From the NCBI RefSeq assembly GCF_014649735.1, contig NZ_BMTP01000019.1:35275-99274 (forward strand): DNA of 64,000 bases. The letters run 5' to 3'. The position numbers and the translations under genes were made by a program. The notes under the pieces were generated by a model that saw nothing but the letters and a program-made list of their open reading frames with translations, ran no database searches and had not been told where the DNA came from. The stretch comes from Streptomyces lavendofoliae. GTDB lineage: Bacteria; Actinomycetota; Actinomycetes; Streptomycetales; Streptomycetaceae. Within the stretch, counting starts at the first letter, position 1. Every line of letters begins with the position of its first letter. Below, in pieces: positions 1-8,163 of the stretch.

Positions 1-41
1 GCCAGCGTGCCGTCCAGATCGAAAAGCGCGAGGCGGGACAT
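1..41 (-). CDS. HAD-family hydrolase, N-terminus only (runs off window)
   Basis: Read on the minus strand from an ATG at 41, the first 13 codons give MSRLALFDLDGTL. This contains the DxDGT motif I of haloacid-dehalogenase phosphatases, where the first Asp is the catalytic nucleophile. The rest of the gene lies outside the window, so substrate and subfamily cannot be judged. It is divergent from the XRE regulator at 156. Confidence 0.7.
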   Translation of the reverse strand, partial: MSRLALFDLDGTL

Positions 42-155
42 GGGCACGGACCCTACCGGGCGAGGCGCAGCACACAGTTCGCGGTAACAATGCATCCCGC
101 GCCTAGATCACGTGGTGTATCTTTTCACGATACGTTGCCTGAGATGGAGGCTGGA

Positions 156-422
156 ATGCCGGATCCGATGCGTCGAATCGATGCCGTCGTGGACGCCGAC
201 ACGCTTCCCCCGCCTCGCGTTCGACAGCAGCTGCGTCTCGCCGGGGGCCTCACGCAGGCGGAAGTCGCCAAGGCCATCGGCGTCCAGCGTGTCGCCGTCG
301 CACGGTGGGAGGCGGGACTCACCCAGCCCCACCGCAACAATCGCCTGAAGTACGCCGAGTTCCTTCGCCAGCTAGCCGAGGAACACCCGGCCGCCGTACA
401 GGAGGTGCCGGGTGAGGACTGA
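156..422 (+). CDS. small XRE-family helix-turn-helix regulator
   Basis: This 88-aa protein carries a Cro/C1-type helix-turn-helix at about residues 28-52 (TQAEVAKAIGVQRVAVARWE) and little else. The frame is open from an ATG at 90, but the ATG at 156 has GGAGG five nucleotides upstream and is the better start. XRE proteins of this size are DNA-binding repressors or antitoxins. No toxin-like partner follows: the next 670 bases are a hairpin-rich non-coding stretch. A role in controlling the replication-type gene at 1097 is only an inference from position. Confidence 0.75.
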   Translation: MPDPMRRIDAVVDADTLPPPRVRQQLRLAGGLTQAEVAKAIGVQRVAVARWEAGLTQPHRNNRLKYAEFLRQLAEEHPAAVQEVPGED

Positions 423-518
423 CCTCGCGCCCGGTTTCGGGTACGCCGACGCCACCTTCGGTTTCGAGGGGGTCGGGGTGACGTAACCGCCACCGGCCGC
501 GCGCTCCAGACAGCGGAC

Positions 519-748
519 TGACAATCCACTCGGCCTCGCGCGGCCCTTCGCTCCGACCGGGCTTGACACCCCAGTCGGCTGCTCAGTCCCGGTTGACGCC
601 GGTCCTGGGCTTCGGCTCATCGAGCCAGTTCTTCACTAACAAAACCCCGCCTGACAAGCGGGTCGGCCCCTTTGACAAGGGCCACCGAGCAAGACCCCGG
701 TCGCTGACAACGGCCGGCGTATCGCCCACCCGCGGGGCCTCTGTGACA
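519..748. repeat. array of hairpins with TGACA/TGACG in the loops
   Basis: TGACA or TGACG occurs at 519, 564, 594, 652, 673, 705 and 744. From 564 on, each copy sits in the loop of a short GC-rich inverted repeat, for example CCCGC-CTGACAA-GCGGG and GGCCCC-TTTGACAA-GGGCC. Another small hairpin without the motif lies near 613-625. The stretch 423-1096 has no convincing gene and ends at a two-winged-helix protein gene. The array could be an iteron-type origin, an operator array or a folded leader. Bases 749-1096 hold nothing else that I recognise. Confidence 0.6.
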
Positions 749-1096
749 GGGGCCCTGCGGTTCACCAGAACCGAGACGAGAGGAGAACTCTCCCCCCATC
801 CGATCGGTGTCCGCCCGCTTCTCACGAAGGGGGCGGCACCCGACACATCCGCACATCTGGCCGTCCAGCCCGGGGGCTCGGGTCGGTCCAGCTATATGGA
901 GAGCAGGTCGTTTCTCATAGTGCCCGAGAGTGGTGTCCCTTGTCAGCTTGAGCCTGTCCGTTTCACCCCGGTTCAGGTGCGGCGGCCTTCCCGTGTGACG
1001 GAATCGACGTACGGTTTATCCACCTTTGCGCGGTTCGTACCGGAAGTTAGATTTCCGGTAGGAAGCTACAAGAGCAACCCCTTCGGGGTCGGATCG

Positions 1097-3460
1097 ATGA
1101 GCACGGTCGCGGTGTCTGCCGCCCCGCTCGTGCACCCACTCTCGAAGGTCATCGACAACTCCGCCGACGACGTCCGCGAGGACGTCGTCCCGTGTGGCGG
1201 GGCGGGTTCCAAGATTGTTGCCCGCCGTGCGGGAGCGCTGGAGGTGATCCGGGCTCAGCGGGCTCTGTCCACAGGCCGTTTCGTGCAGGGTCGGCGGGTG
1301 GATCAGGGAACGCGCGTTCTGCCTGCTACGGAGTTCGCCGGCGGGGCCTCGCGTCGTCGGTTGCGGTCGGTCCCGGCGCAGGCCGGTCCGGTCGTGCCGC
1401 TGGAGCTGGGTAACCCGCTCCGGCTGTCGAAGACGATGCGGGCCCGGCTGCTCGCTGCGGTGCGTGCGCTGGTGTCGTCTCCGGCGCTGGCCGGGGCGTC
1501 GGACGGCGCGCGGCTGGCCTCGGTCGTGCTGACGGCGAAGGCGAAGGTCCGCGACGACTACCAGGCGTCGATCTGGGCGGCGGAGCTCGGCCGGTGGCTG
1601 GGGGTCTCCCAGTCGACGGTCGCGCACACCGTGCTGCCCGAGCTGCGCGCTGCCGGGTTCCTCGGCTCGAACGTCGCGACGAACGCCTTCGGGCACGCGA
1701 CGGGCCTGGAGTGCTGGGTGATCCCGATGTACCGGGCGCAGAAGGCCGGCGACCGGCGGCACGCGCTGGCGCTGTCGCGCTCGGAGCTGGCGGTGCTGCT
1801 CAGCCTGTGCGAGGTGCTGTTCGGTCCGGGGTGGGCGCCGAAAGACAAGGCGCCGGTCCCGGCCGGGCTGCTCGCCGGGCGTACGGGGCGGGGGGCGGCG
1901 ACGGATCGGCTCGGGCTGCTGCTGATGGTGCTGACGACGGGTTCGGCGGGCTGGCTGCAGCTGTGCCCGGGTTCGGTGGACACCGACCGTGGGCGTCCGG
2001 CGGCGACGGTAGCGCGGCTGCTGGGCTGCACGGCGGCGGCCGGGGCGAAGGTGCTCAAGCGTCTCCAGGAGCACGGTGTCGCGGAGGTGGTGCGCAAGGA
2101 GACCGGCTCGGGCCTGAACGCGCAGTCGCGGGTGCGCCTGGTGCCGGTCGCCAACGCCCACGGTGTATCCGTGAGGGAGGCACGCCGGGTCGCGAAGTCC
2201 GTGTTTTCAGACCTCGCCGGTACTGCATCCGGAGATCTTGAGACCGGCGAGACGAGCGAGACCCTTGTGGCGACTGGGATCGAGGGGGCCGGACAGGGCG
2301 AGACGGCCGGATCGGCTGACCTCGCCGCAACTGCACAGCACCACGCTCTCCACGCTTCTGGGGTTACTGCGGGTGATTCTCTCGCGCTCTCTGATGGCTT
2401 TTCCGGCGAAGGCCGTGGTGGGAACCACGGTCTGCCGGACCGCGCGTGCGTGCGCGAGGACGGCGGCCCGCTCTGCGGGGAACAGCTGAAGGAGTCCCCG
2501 GTTGTCGAAGGCGTGAAGGGCGGCTGCGGGCCGGTGGCCGGCGGCTCGGTGCGGGCCTGGGACGGTGCGGGTCAGGGCAGGCAGCAGCGGGGGAGGGTGC
2601 CTCTGCCGCCGGAGGATCTGCGGGCCGTCCTGGCCCCGGTCGACCTGGTGTGGGCGCGGCTGGAGCGTCCGGCCGCCCGGCACCTGGTGGAGGCCGCCGC
2701 CCGTGGCGAGCTGGCCCGGGTAGTCGGGTTCGCCGGCCGTACGGACGCGCCGCAGGTCCTGGCCGACCGCCTCGCCCGGCGCCTGGCGGAGCAGATGCGG
2801 CTGGCCGGGCCGATCAAGGACCCGGTGGGCTGGCTGATCGGCCGGGGCCTGCCGCAGCGCCAGCTGTGCGCGGAGCCCCGGTGCGACGAGGGCGCGCTGC
2901 TCGACTCCGGCCGGGACTGCCCGCGCTGCGGGGACCGGCAGATCGACCGTCGCGTCCAGCGCCGCGCGGTCGCGGCCGCCGTCGACGCCGCGATGCCCGG
3001 CGCCTCCGAGAACGAGCGCCGTGCGGCCGTCGAGCAGCAGCTGCACCAGGACGTGACCGCCGAAGCGTGGGCCAAGGCCCGCCGGTGGGAGCAGATCCGG
3101 GAGCAGCAGGCCGCCGCCGCCAAGGCCCGCGCCGAAGCCGCGGCCGCGCAGCCGACCGACGTCGTCGAGGACGAGCCGGTGGCCCCGGTCGTGCTGCCCG
3201 CACCACGCCCGGCCGCCGTCGTCCCCGCTCCGGAGCCGGAGCCCACCGACGTCGACGACGGCCAGGAGCTGGTCCTCCAGGACCTGACCCCCGACCAGGT
3301 GCGGGCGCTGAAGGACCACCAGGTGGTGTTCGACCACATCGACCGCTACGGCGAGCCGTCGGCGAGGCGGCTGTTCAGCAACCAGCTGGTCGACCAGGCG
3401 CAGCACCTCTCCCGCCTCGGGCACCTGAACCTCGGCTACACCACCTGGGGGCAGGCATGA
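1097..3460 (+). CDS. large plasmid-type DNA-binding protein (two winged helices, zinc ribbon), possible replication initiator
   Basis: The frame is open from 563, but the ATG at 1097 is the first plausible start, giving 787 aa. About residues 155-185 form a winged-helix-like unit (ELGRWLGVSQSTV). A second one lies near 295-330 (ATVARLLGCTAAAGAKVLKR). A zinc ribbon (CAEPRC and CPRCG) is near 590-615, followed by an Ala/Glu-rich likely coiled coil. The gene ends in a 4-bp ATGA overlap with the DciA-like gene, so the two are translationally coupled. This organisation, and the hairpin array upstream, suggest a replication or telomere/partition role on an accessory replicon. I do not recognise a proven Rep family, so the function is inferred. 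Confidence 0.6.
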   Translation: MSTVAVSAAPLVHPLSKVIDNSADDVREDVVPCGGAGSKIVARRAGALEVIRAQRALSTGRFVQGRRVDQGTRVLPATEFAGGASRRRLRSVPAQAGPVVPLELGNPLRLSKTMRARLLAAVRALVSSPALAGASDGARLASVVLTAKAKVRDDYQASIWAAELGRWLGVSQSTVAHTVLPELRAAGFLGSNVATNAFGHATGLECWVIPMYRAQKAGDRRHALALSRSELAVLLSLCEVLFGPGWAPKDKAPVPAGLLAGRTGRGAATDRLGLLLMVLTTGSAGWLQLCPGSVDTDRGRPAATVARLLGCTAAAGAKVLKRLQEHGVAEVVRKETGSGLNAQSRVRLVPVANAHGVSVREARRVAKSVFSDLAGTASGDLETGETSETLVATGIEGAGQGETAGSADLAATAQHHALHASGVTAGDSLALSDGFSGEGRGGNHGLPDRACVREDGGPLCGEQLKESPVVEGVKGGCGPVAGGSVRAWDGAGQGRQQRGRVPLPPEDLRAVLAPVDLVWARLERPAARHLVEAAARGELARVVGFAGRTDAPQVLADRLARRLAEQMRLAGPIKDPVGWLIGRGLPQRQLCAEPRCDEGALLDSGRDCPRCGDRQIDRRVQRRAVAAAVDAAMPGASENERRAAVEQQLHQDVTAEAWAKARRWEQIREQQAAAAKARAEAAAAQPTDVVEDEPVAPVVLPAPRPAAVVPAPEPEPTDVDDGQELVLQDLTPDQVRALKDHQVVFDHIDRYGEPSARRLFSNQLVDQAQHLSRLGHLNLGYTTWGQA

Positions 3461-4272
3461 GCGGCGGCGAGACGTCCGGCGTCGACCTCGCCCGGGTCGC
3501 GCTGCGGGCCGCGATGGAGGCGGCCCGGAGGAACGGCGGCGGCCAGAAGGCGAAGAGGAAGCCGCGGGCCGTCACCACGGTGCGGCGCGACGGGCGCGAG
3601 CCGATGGGCCTCGGAGCGGCGATCGGCGCGCTGGTCACCGAACGGGCCTGGGAGCTCCCGGCCGCCGGCGCAACGCTGCGGGAGCGGTGGGCGGCCATCG
3701 CCCCCGAGCTCGCCGGGCACGTCGCCGCCGTGTCGTACGACCCGGACTCCGGCCAGCTCACGGTGTGCCCGGAGTCGTCGGCCTGGGCGACGAAGGCCCG
3801 CCTGGAGCAGACCCGGATCATCGCGGCCGCCAACAAGGCGGCGGGCCGCACCGTCGTGAACTCCCTGCGGATCCTGCCGCCCGGCACCGCGCCCGTCCCC
3901 GCTCCGGCCTCTGACGTCGCCCCGGCAGACCTGGCCCCGGCCGCGCCCACCGGTCCGGTGAAGACCAGGGAGACGGCGTCCGAGGGCTACCGCCGCGCGC
4001 TCGCCGCGCACCAGGAGGTGGCCGCATCGCGCCGGGTGGACCCGGCCATCGCGGAGGCGGTGGAGCGGCAGACCGCCGCGATGCGCGAGCTGTCCCGCCG
4101 GGCTTTCCTCGAGCCCGACGTCGTGGTGCCGGAAGATGCGCCGGCACCGATCGAGCAGGTCCGCGTGCAGCGGCGCCGCCAGGCCGCGGCGACCGAGGCC
4201 GCGCTGCGCCGGGCCCGTGCGGGGAAGGCCGGCCGTCAGATCGTGCCGCAGCGCCTGGGGCAGACGGCATGA
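3457..4272 (+). CDS. DUF721/DciA-like protein
   Basis: This 271-aa protein has a DUF721 (DciA-type) domain at about residues 65-135, with the family pattern around LRERWAAIAPELAGH, LTVCPESSAWATKARLE and the IVV/NSLRIL-like strand. DciA proteins interact with the replicative helicase DnaB and help load it at origins. The first 50 residues are basic, and a long Ala/Arg-rich helical tail follows the domain. The ATG overlaps the stop of the preceding gene (ATGA), so both are made from one mRNA. A plasmid-borne copy fits a helicase-recruiting partner for the upstream DNA-binding protein, but that link is inference. Confidence 0.7.
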   Translation: MSGGETSGVDLARVALRAAMEAARRNGGGQKAKRKPRAVTTVRRDGREPMGLGAAIGALVTERAWELPAAGATLRERWAAIAPELAGHVAAVSYDPDSGQLTVCPESSAWATKARLEQTRIIAAANKAAGRTVVNSLRILPPGTAPVPAPASDVAPADLAPAAPTGPVKTRETASEGYRRALAAHQEVAASRRVDPAIAEAVERQTAAMRELSRRAFLEPDVVVPEDAPAPIEQVRVQRRRQAAATEAALRRARAGKAGRQIVPQRLGQTA

Positions 4273-4290
4273 CCGGGCACCGGCCGGTGG

Positions 4291-4310
4291 GCCGTTTCCA
4301 GTGAAACGGC
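4291..4310 (+). terminator. GC-stem hairpin after the DciA-like gene
   Basis: GCCGTTTC-CAGT-GAAACGGC is a perfect 8-bp stem with a 4-nt loop, 18 bases after the stop codon at 4272. There is no U-tract, as is common in Streptomyces. The remainder up to 4563 holds no convincing gene. Confidence 0.55.
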
Positions 4311-4563
4311 GGTGCTCCTCAGCCTTTGGGTGCGCCCGGTGTCTTTGTTGCAGGCGAGCGGTCGTCGGTTGTGTCGACCGGGGCCGAGCGTAAGGGCTAG
4401 GTTCCTGAATGGAGGTTCGATACGTGAGGTTACGAGAAGCGATCGAGTGCGCGCGAATACCGGCGTACAGGCCGCGGTGTCCCAGCACGCGGGGCGTCGT
4501 TAGGCAGCACATGGCAACCGGCCTGGGTGGCGGGGTTGTTGGGGCGAGGACAGGAGGAGACCG

Positions 4564-5310
4564 GTGAGCGACCGCAGTTCGATCGAGTGGACCGAGGCGA
4601 CCTGGAATCCGACGACCGGATGCGACCGCGTCTCATCCGGGTGCGACAACTGCTACGCCCTGACCCTGGCCAAGCGGCTGAAGGCGATGGGGGCGGCGAA
4701 GTACCAGAACGATGGCGATCCGCGTACGTCCGGGCCCGGTTTCGCGGTCACGCTGCATCCTGATGCGCTGGACGTGCCGTACGGGTGGAAGAGCCCGCGG
4801 ACGGTGTTCGTGAACTCGATGAGTGACCTGTTCCACGCGCGGGTGCCGCTCGACTTCGTCCGCCGGGTCTTCCAGGTCATGGCCGACACGCCGCAGCACA
4901 CCTACCAGGTGCTGACCAAGCGGGCGCGGCGGCTGCGGCAGGTCGCCCCGAAGCTGGAGTGGCCGGCCAATGTGTGGGTGGGCGTCTCGGTGGAGACCGA
5001 GAAGGAACTGGCGCGCGTCGACGACCTGCGCGAGGTTCCCGCCGCGGTGCGGTTCCTGTCTTGTGAGCCGCTGCTGGGGCCGCTGCCGGGCCTCAACCTG
5101 GATGGCATCGGCTGGGTGATCGCCGGAGGCGAGTCCGGGCCCGGGCACCGGCCCATGGACGAGAGCTGGGTCACCGAGATCCGCGACATCTGCCAGGACG
5201 ACGGTGTCGCCTTCTTCTTCAAGCAGTGGGGCGGGCACACCCCGAAGGCCGGCGGGCGGCTCCTGCAGGGCCGCACCTGGGACCAGATGCCGCTGCCCGT
5301 CGCGGCCTGA
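4564..5310 (+). CDS. DUF5131 (phage Gp37/Gp68-like) three-cysteine-motif protein
   Basis: This 248-aa protein opens with IEWTEATWNPTTGC and the cysteine cluster C-x6-C-x2-CYA at about residues 19-30, typical of DUF5131/Gp37-Gp68. The cluster resembles a radical-SAM iron-sulfur site, and the body (GWKSPRTVFVNSMSDLFH, VWVGVSVET, GGESGPGHRPM) matches the family along its length. The biochemical function is unknown. GGAGGAGACCGGTG precedes a start at 4564. The neighbour at 5362-6549 is TcmP, named after this three-Cys protein family. Here the two genes are convergent rather than co-directional. Confidence 0.85.
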   Translation: MSDRSSIEWTEATWNPTTGCDRVSSGCDNCYALTLAKRLKAMGAAKYQNDGDPRTSGPGFAVTLHPDALDVPYGWKSPRTVFVNSMSDLFHARVPLDFVRRVFQVMADTPQHTYQVLTKRARRLRQVAPKLEWPANVWVGVSVETEKELARVDDLREVPAAVRFLSCEPLLGPLPGLNLDGIGWVIAGGESGPGHRPMDESWVTEIRDICQDDGVAFFFKQWGGHTPKAGGRLLQGRTWDQMPLPVAA

Positions 5311-5321
5311 CTCCCGCTGTC

Positions 5322-5355
5322 GGTGGCCGGCCTCGTCCATCCGGGGCTGGCCACC
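5322..5355. terminator. bidirectional terminator between convergent genes
   Basis: GGTGGCCGGCC and GGCTGGCCACC form an 11-bp stem (one G-U type pair) in the 51-base gap between the converging DUF5131 and TcmP genes. A single hairpin could stop both transcripts. Confidence 0.6.
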
Positions 5356-5361
5356 GGTTCT

Positions 5362-6549
5362 TCAGGCTGCGAGGTTCCCGGGCTCGAGCGTGATCTCCCG
5401 GATGCGCCGGACCCCCACGCCGTTGCTGGGCGTCTTGCCCTGCTTGTGCAGAAGCTGCACGGCCCGGCGCACGACGGGCTCGGTCACCTGCCCGTAGTAG
5501 GACCCGAAGATCTCCAGGGTGTGGTCGACCAGCTTGATCCGGCTCCGCTTGTGCCGCAGCAGGTTTTCCAGGTTGGCCGCGATCTCCGGCACCGCCCGGG
5601 TCTCAACCTCCGCCGGGTCCGGACGAGTCACCGAGGCCACGGAGAACAGGCCGTCGTCCTCCTCTCGCTCTTCCAGGGTCTCCCACCATGTCGCCCGGGC
5701 CCGGGCGACGGCGTCGCCGAACACCCACAGCCCGTACGGGCTCCGGGTCGCGAACACCAGCCGGTAGACCGCCCGCCGGCGCGGGGAGTGGGAGACCGGC
5801 ACCGATTGCACGAGCATCCCGGTCCGCCGCTCCAGGAGTCGGGCGTACTCGGCCGCCACGGCCTCGATGGCGTCCTCGGCCGCACCGTCCTTGTCCCGGG
5901 AGGCGACCGCGTCGGCGAAGTACTCCCGCCACCAGGTGCCGCCGCACACGTCGTCGAACCGCTGCAGCGACTTTTCATTGCCCTTGGGGGAGCGGACGTG
6001 GCCGCCCAAACGCCAGACGGCCATCATGCTGAAATTCATCAGCAGCTCGGTCGCTGGCCGCGGCTTGGGGCGCTTGCGGGCGAGGACGTCCACCAGGCGG
6101 TCCTGCGGCAGCACGAGTCCGCACGGGTCCAGGAAGAGGAACAGCGGCTCGCCCACCGCCCGCTCGACGACCCGGTCGAGGACACCGTCGACCTCGCCCT
6201 GGTGGGCATGGGCCCGTACTCCCCAGCCCTGGTACTGCTGAACGACGTCGTGTAACCGGCTGAACGACTTCGCCTGGGCCTCGGAGAAGAAGCACTCCAG
6301 CGTCATCCCGGGCTTGGCGCGCAGGTCCGAGGCAACTCGCAGCGCGATCTCCCCGGACGCCGGCTCCCCGTTCTCGTACCGGCCCTCGCCCGCGTACCCG
6401 TCCAGGTAGACGACGCGCTTGTCACGCGACTGGGTACTCGTCATCCCCCCGAACTGCGGAAGGTACCGCTTGAGAAGATCATGCTTGAACACGCTGGGCA
6501 GCGCCTTGTCCACCCAGTAGTCCCCACCCGTACCCGACGACATCGCCAC
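5362..6549 (-). CDS. tcmP: three-Cys-motif partner protein TcmP
   Basis: This protein of about 395 aa has the TcmP signature: an N-terminal HDLLKRYLPQF-type helix, the glycine-rich VVYLDGYAGEGRYENG at about residues 46-61 and LFLFLDPCGL at about 138. The fold looks Rossmann/methyltransferase-like, and the family is always found beside DUF5131 genes. Reaction and substrate are unknown. GTG at 6549 and ATG at 6543 are both possible starts. Apart from the convergent layout with DUF5131, the pair looks intact. A role in nucleic-acid modification or defence has been considered plausible for such pairs, but nothing here proves it. Confidence 0.85.
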   Translation of the reverse strand: MAMSSGTGGDYWVDKALPSVFKHDLLKRYLPQFGGMTSTQSRDKRVVYLDGYAGEGRYENGEPASGEIALRVASDLRAKPGMTLECFFSEAQAKSFSRLHDVVQQYQGWGVRAHAHQGEVDGVLDRVVERAVGEPLFLFLDPCGLVLPQDRLVDVLARKRPKPRPATELLMNFSMMAVWRLGGHVRSPKGNEKSLQRFDDVCGGTWWREYFADAVASRDKDGAAEDAIEAVAAEYARLLERRTGMLVQSVPVSHSPRRRAVYRLVFATRSPYGLWVFGDAVARARATWWETLEEREEDDGLFSVASVTRPDPAEVETRAVPEIAANLENLLRHKRSRIKLVDHTLEIFGSYYGQVTEPVVRRAVQLLHKQGKTPSNGVGVRRIREITLEPGNLAA

Positions 6550-6786
6550 CCCCGGATCTTCAGTATCTACTTGATCACAGATAGTGAGCTATGGGGCGGA
6601 GTTCGGGCAAGAGCACCGCCAAACCACATCGCAGCGCCCACCGCGGCGGCCTCTCACGGACCCGACGGTTCTCGCCGTCATGCGCGCTGCCGGTCACCGC
6701 CGGCCGTGCCGCCCGGATCTCGGCCTGCAGCCGGACGGTCTTCGCCGCATGGGCCAAAGCCGGAGGGTGCGAGCGTGCTGTTCTGC

Positions 6787-7284
6787 TCAGACGGGGCAGG
6801 GGCGGGCGCGCAGCAGCTCGGGGACGCGGCTGTCTGCCCAAGCCAGGCGGCGACGTTCTTGTCGATGTACTCGACCAGGCGCAGGACCTCGCCGTGGGCG
6901 TCGGCCAGAGCGAGCCGGCGGGTGCGGCCCCGGCAGGCTCCTGAGGGGAACGCCGTCGATCAGCGGTTCGTGGTGCGCGGCGCGGTTGCGCAGGGAGGGG
7001 ACGTGGCTGGCGGTGGTGAACACCGTGGTGCGCTTGCCGCCGCTGTTCGGGAGCGCCTTGCGCAGGGCCTGGCGCCACAGGGTGGAGTCGTAGTCGACGT
7101 TCTTCCTGTACGGGCCGTCGCCGCGGGTGCCGCCCTTGTCGAGCAGGTTCACCCAGCAGCCGAACGTCGACTCCGCCACGATCTTCCCAGCCGGGATCGC
7201 CTGGAGGGTCTTGGGCGACGGCTTCCAGGTCGCCAGGTCGACGAGCATGTTGATGTTGCGCCAGGTGATCTTGAAGCCGTTCAT
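6787..7284 (-). pseudogene. Abi-like (abortive infection) protein with two compensating frameshifts
   Basis: The frame opened at 7284 begins with a family-like N-terminus (MNGFKITWRNINMLVDLATW, then WVNLLDKGG and VDYDSTLWRQALRKALPN) and reaches HHEPLIDGVPLR near 6950. From there the sensible sequence (RRLALADAHGEVLRLVEYI, DKNVAAWL) lies in another frame until about 6855. The original frame then resumes with ADSRVPELLRARPCPV and a stop at 6787. Two single-base indels would explain this. Abi-like proteins act as phage-exclusion factors or toxins. This copy is either broken or affected by sequencing errors. Bases 6550-6786 hold nothing convincing. Confidence 0.6.
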
Positions 7285-7297
7285 GGTCCGGTCGTCT

Positions 7298-7329
7298 GAA
7301 GGCCGCCCGGCGGGTGTTGGGCGGCCTTC
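7298..7329. terminator. perfect 11-bp hairpin
   Basis: GAAGGCCGCCC, a 10-nt spacer and GGGCGGCCTTC form a perfect stem 14 bases upstream of the Abi-like start. It probably ends transcription arriving from 7330-7609. That stretch has no confident gene, only a short protein-like plus-strand segment around 7401-7529 (VADDALVDIGTLAAALAQIV). Confidence 0.5.
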
Positions 7330-7609
7330 CCGGTTCCCCGGTTGTTCAGCCGCGAGCGGCCGTCCTCAGCTTCGGAGGCGGGCGCGGCGGGCGAGGCGAA
7401 CTCGCGGACGCTGTGGCCGGGTGTGGCTGGAGCGCGGCCGTGGCCGACGACGCCCTGGTCGACATCGGCACCCTGGCCGCCGCGCTCGCCCAGATCGTCC
7501 CGTACGTCCGCGAGACGCCGGCCCGGTGACGGGCGCGACGGTCACAGCCCGCGGGCGTCTGGGCCTGCCCTCGGAGATAGGGGAAGTTCGGCCTGGTGCT
7601 CGGCATCCA

Positions 7610-8152
7610 TCAGACGGTGACGTACCCGTCCGAGGGCCCGTGGGCGAGCCGCGCTTCGAGCTCGGCAACCCGGCGGGCAAGGGCGTCCTTCTCGCTCTGC
7701 AGCCGGTAGACCTCCTGGCCGAGCTCTCCCACGCCGCTGACAGTCTGGATGCAGCCTTCCACTGCGGTGGTCATCTCCTGGAACGCCTTCGGCGCGATGC
7801 CGTTCTGGTTCTTGGCCTCGTAGGCGCAAGCGCGTCGCATGTTCCGCATCGAGGTGACACCGCGCCGGACGGTGTGCATGGCCGCGCGTGCCCCGTGCTC
7901 GTCGCCTTCCTCCGCGAGTGTGAGGCGGGTGGTGTACGCGCCACGGTGACGAGGGTCGCGCGACGGGAGGAAGTCCTCGATGCAGTGGCCCAGGTTCTCG
8001 GCGGCTGCGCGCGCAGCCCGCACGGTGCGTTCCAGACGGGCGCCGCGGGGGATGCCGACGCCGCTCGCGATGTCGCGATAGGTCACGTACTTGCCGGCGT
8101 TCGTGATGAACCACTTCAGGACCTGCACGGCGTCCTGTTCGAGCTGGGTCAT
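7610..8152 (-). CDS. winged-helix-like DNA-binding protein, third gene of DUF6192-type operon
   Basis: Starting at the ATG at 8152 the product is 180 aa. The first 80 residues (MTQLEQDAVQVLKWFITNAG, then YVTYRDIASGVGIPRGARL) look like a winged helix that reads a repeated promoter-type element. The C-terminal half is helical with a likely coiled coil (VYRLQSEKDALARRVAELEA). It begins 11 bases after the stop of the preceding gene and is the last of three co-oriented genes. No enzyme motif is visible. A DNA-binding regulatory or nucleoid role is inferred. Confidence 0.55.
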   Translation of the reverse strand: MTQLEQDAVQVLKWFITNAGKYVTYRDIASGVGIPRGARLERTVRAARAAAENLGHCIEDFLPSRDPRHRGAYTTRLTLAEEGDEHGARAAMHTVRRGVTSMRNMRRACAYEAKNQNGIAPKAFQEMTTAVEGCIQTVSGVGELGQEVYRLQSEKDALARRVAELEARLAHGPSDGYVTV

Positions 8153-8163
8153 TGCGGTCTCGG

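Noticed and set aside
563..1096. Long upstream extension of the replication-type gene
   Set aside because: The frame is open, but the sequence is hairpin-rich, low in family-like composition and spans the TGACA array; the ATG at 1097 is the first plausible start.
2207..3424. Large minus-strand open frames opposite the replication-type gene
   Set aside because: They are shadow frames caused by high GC, with Arg/Pro/Gly-rich sequence and no domain.
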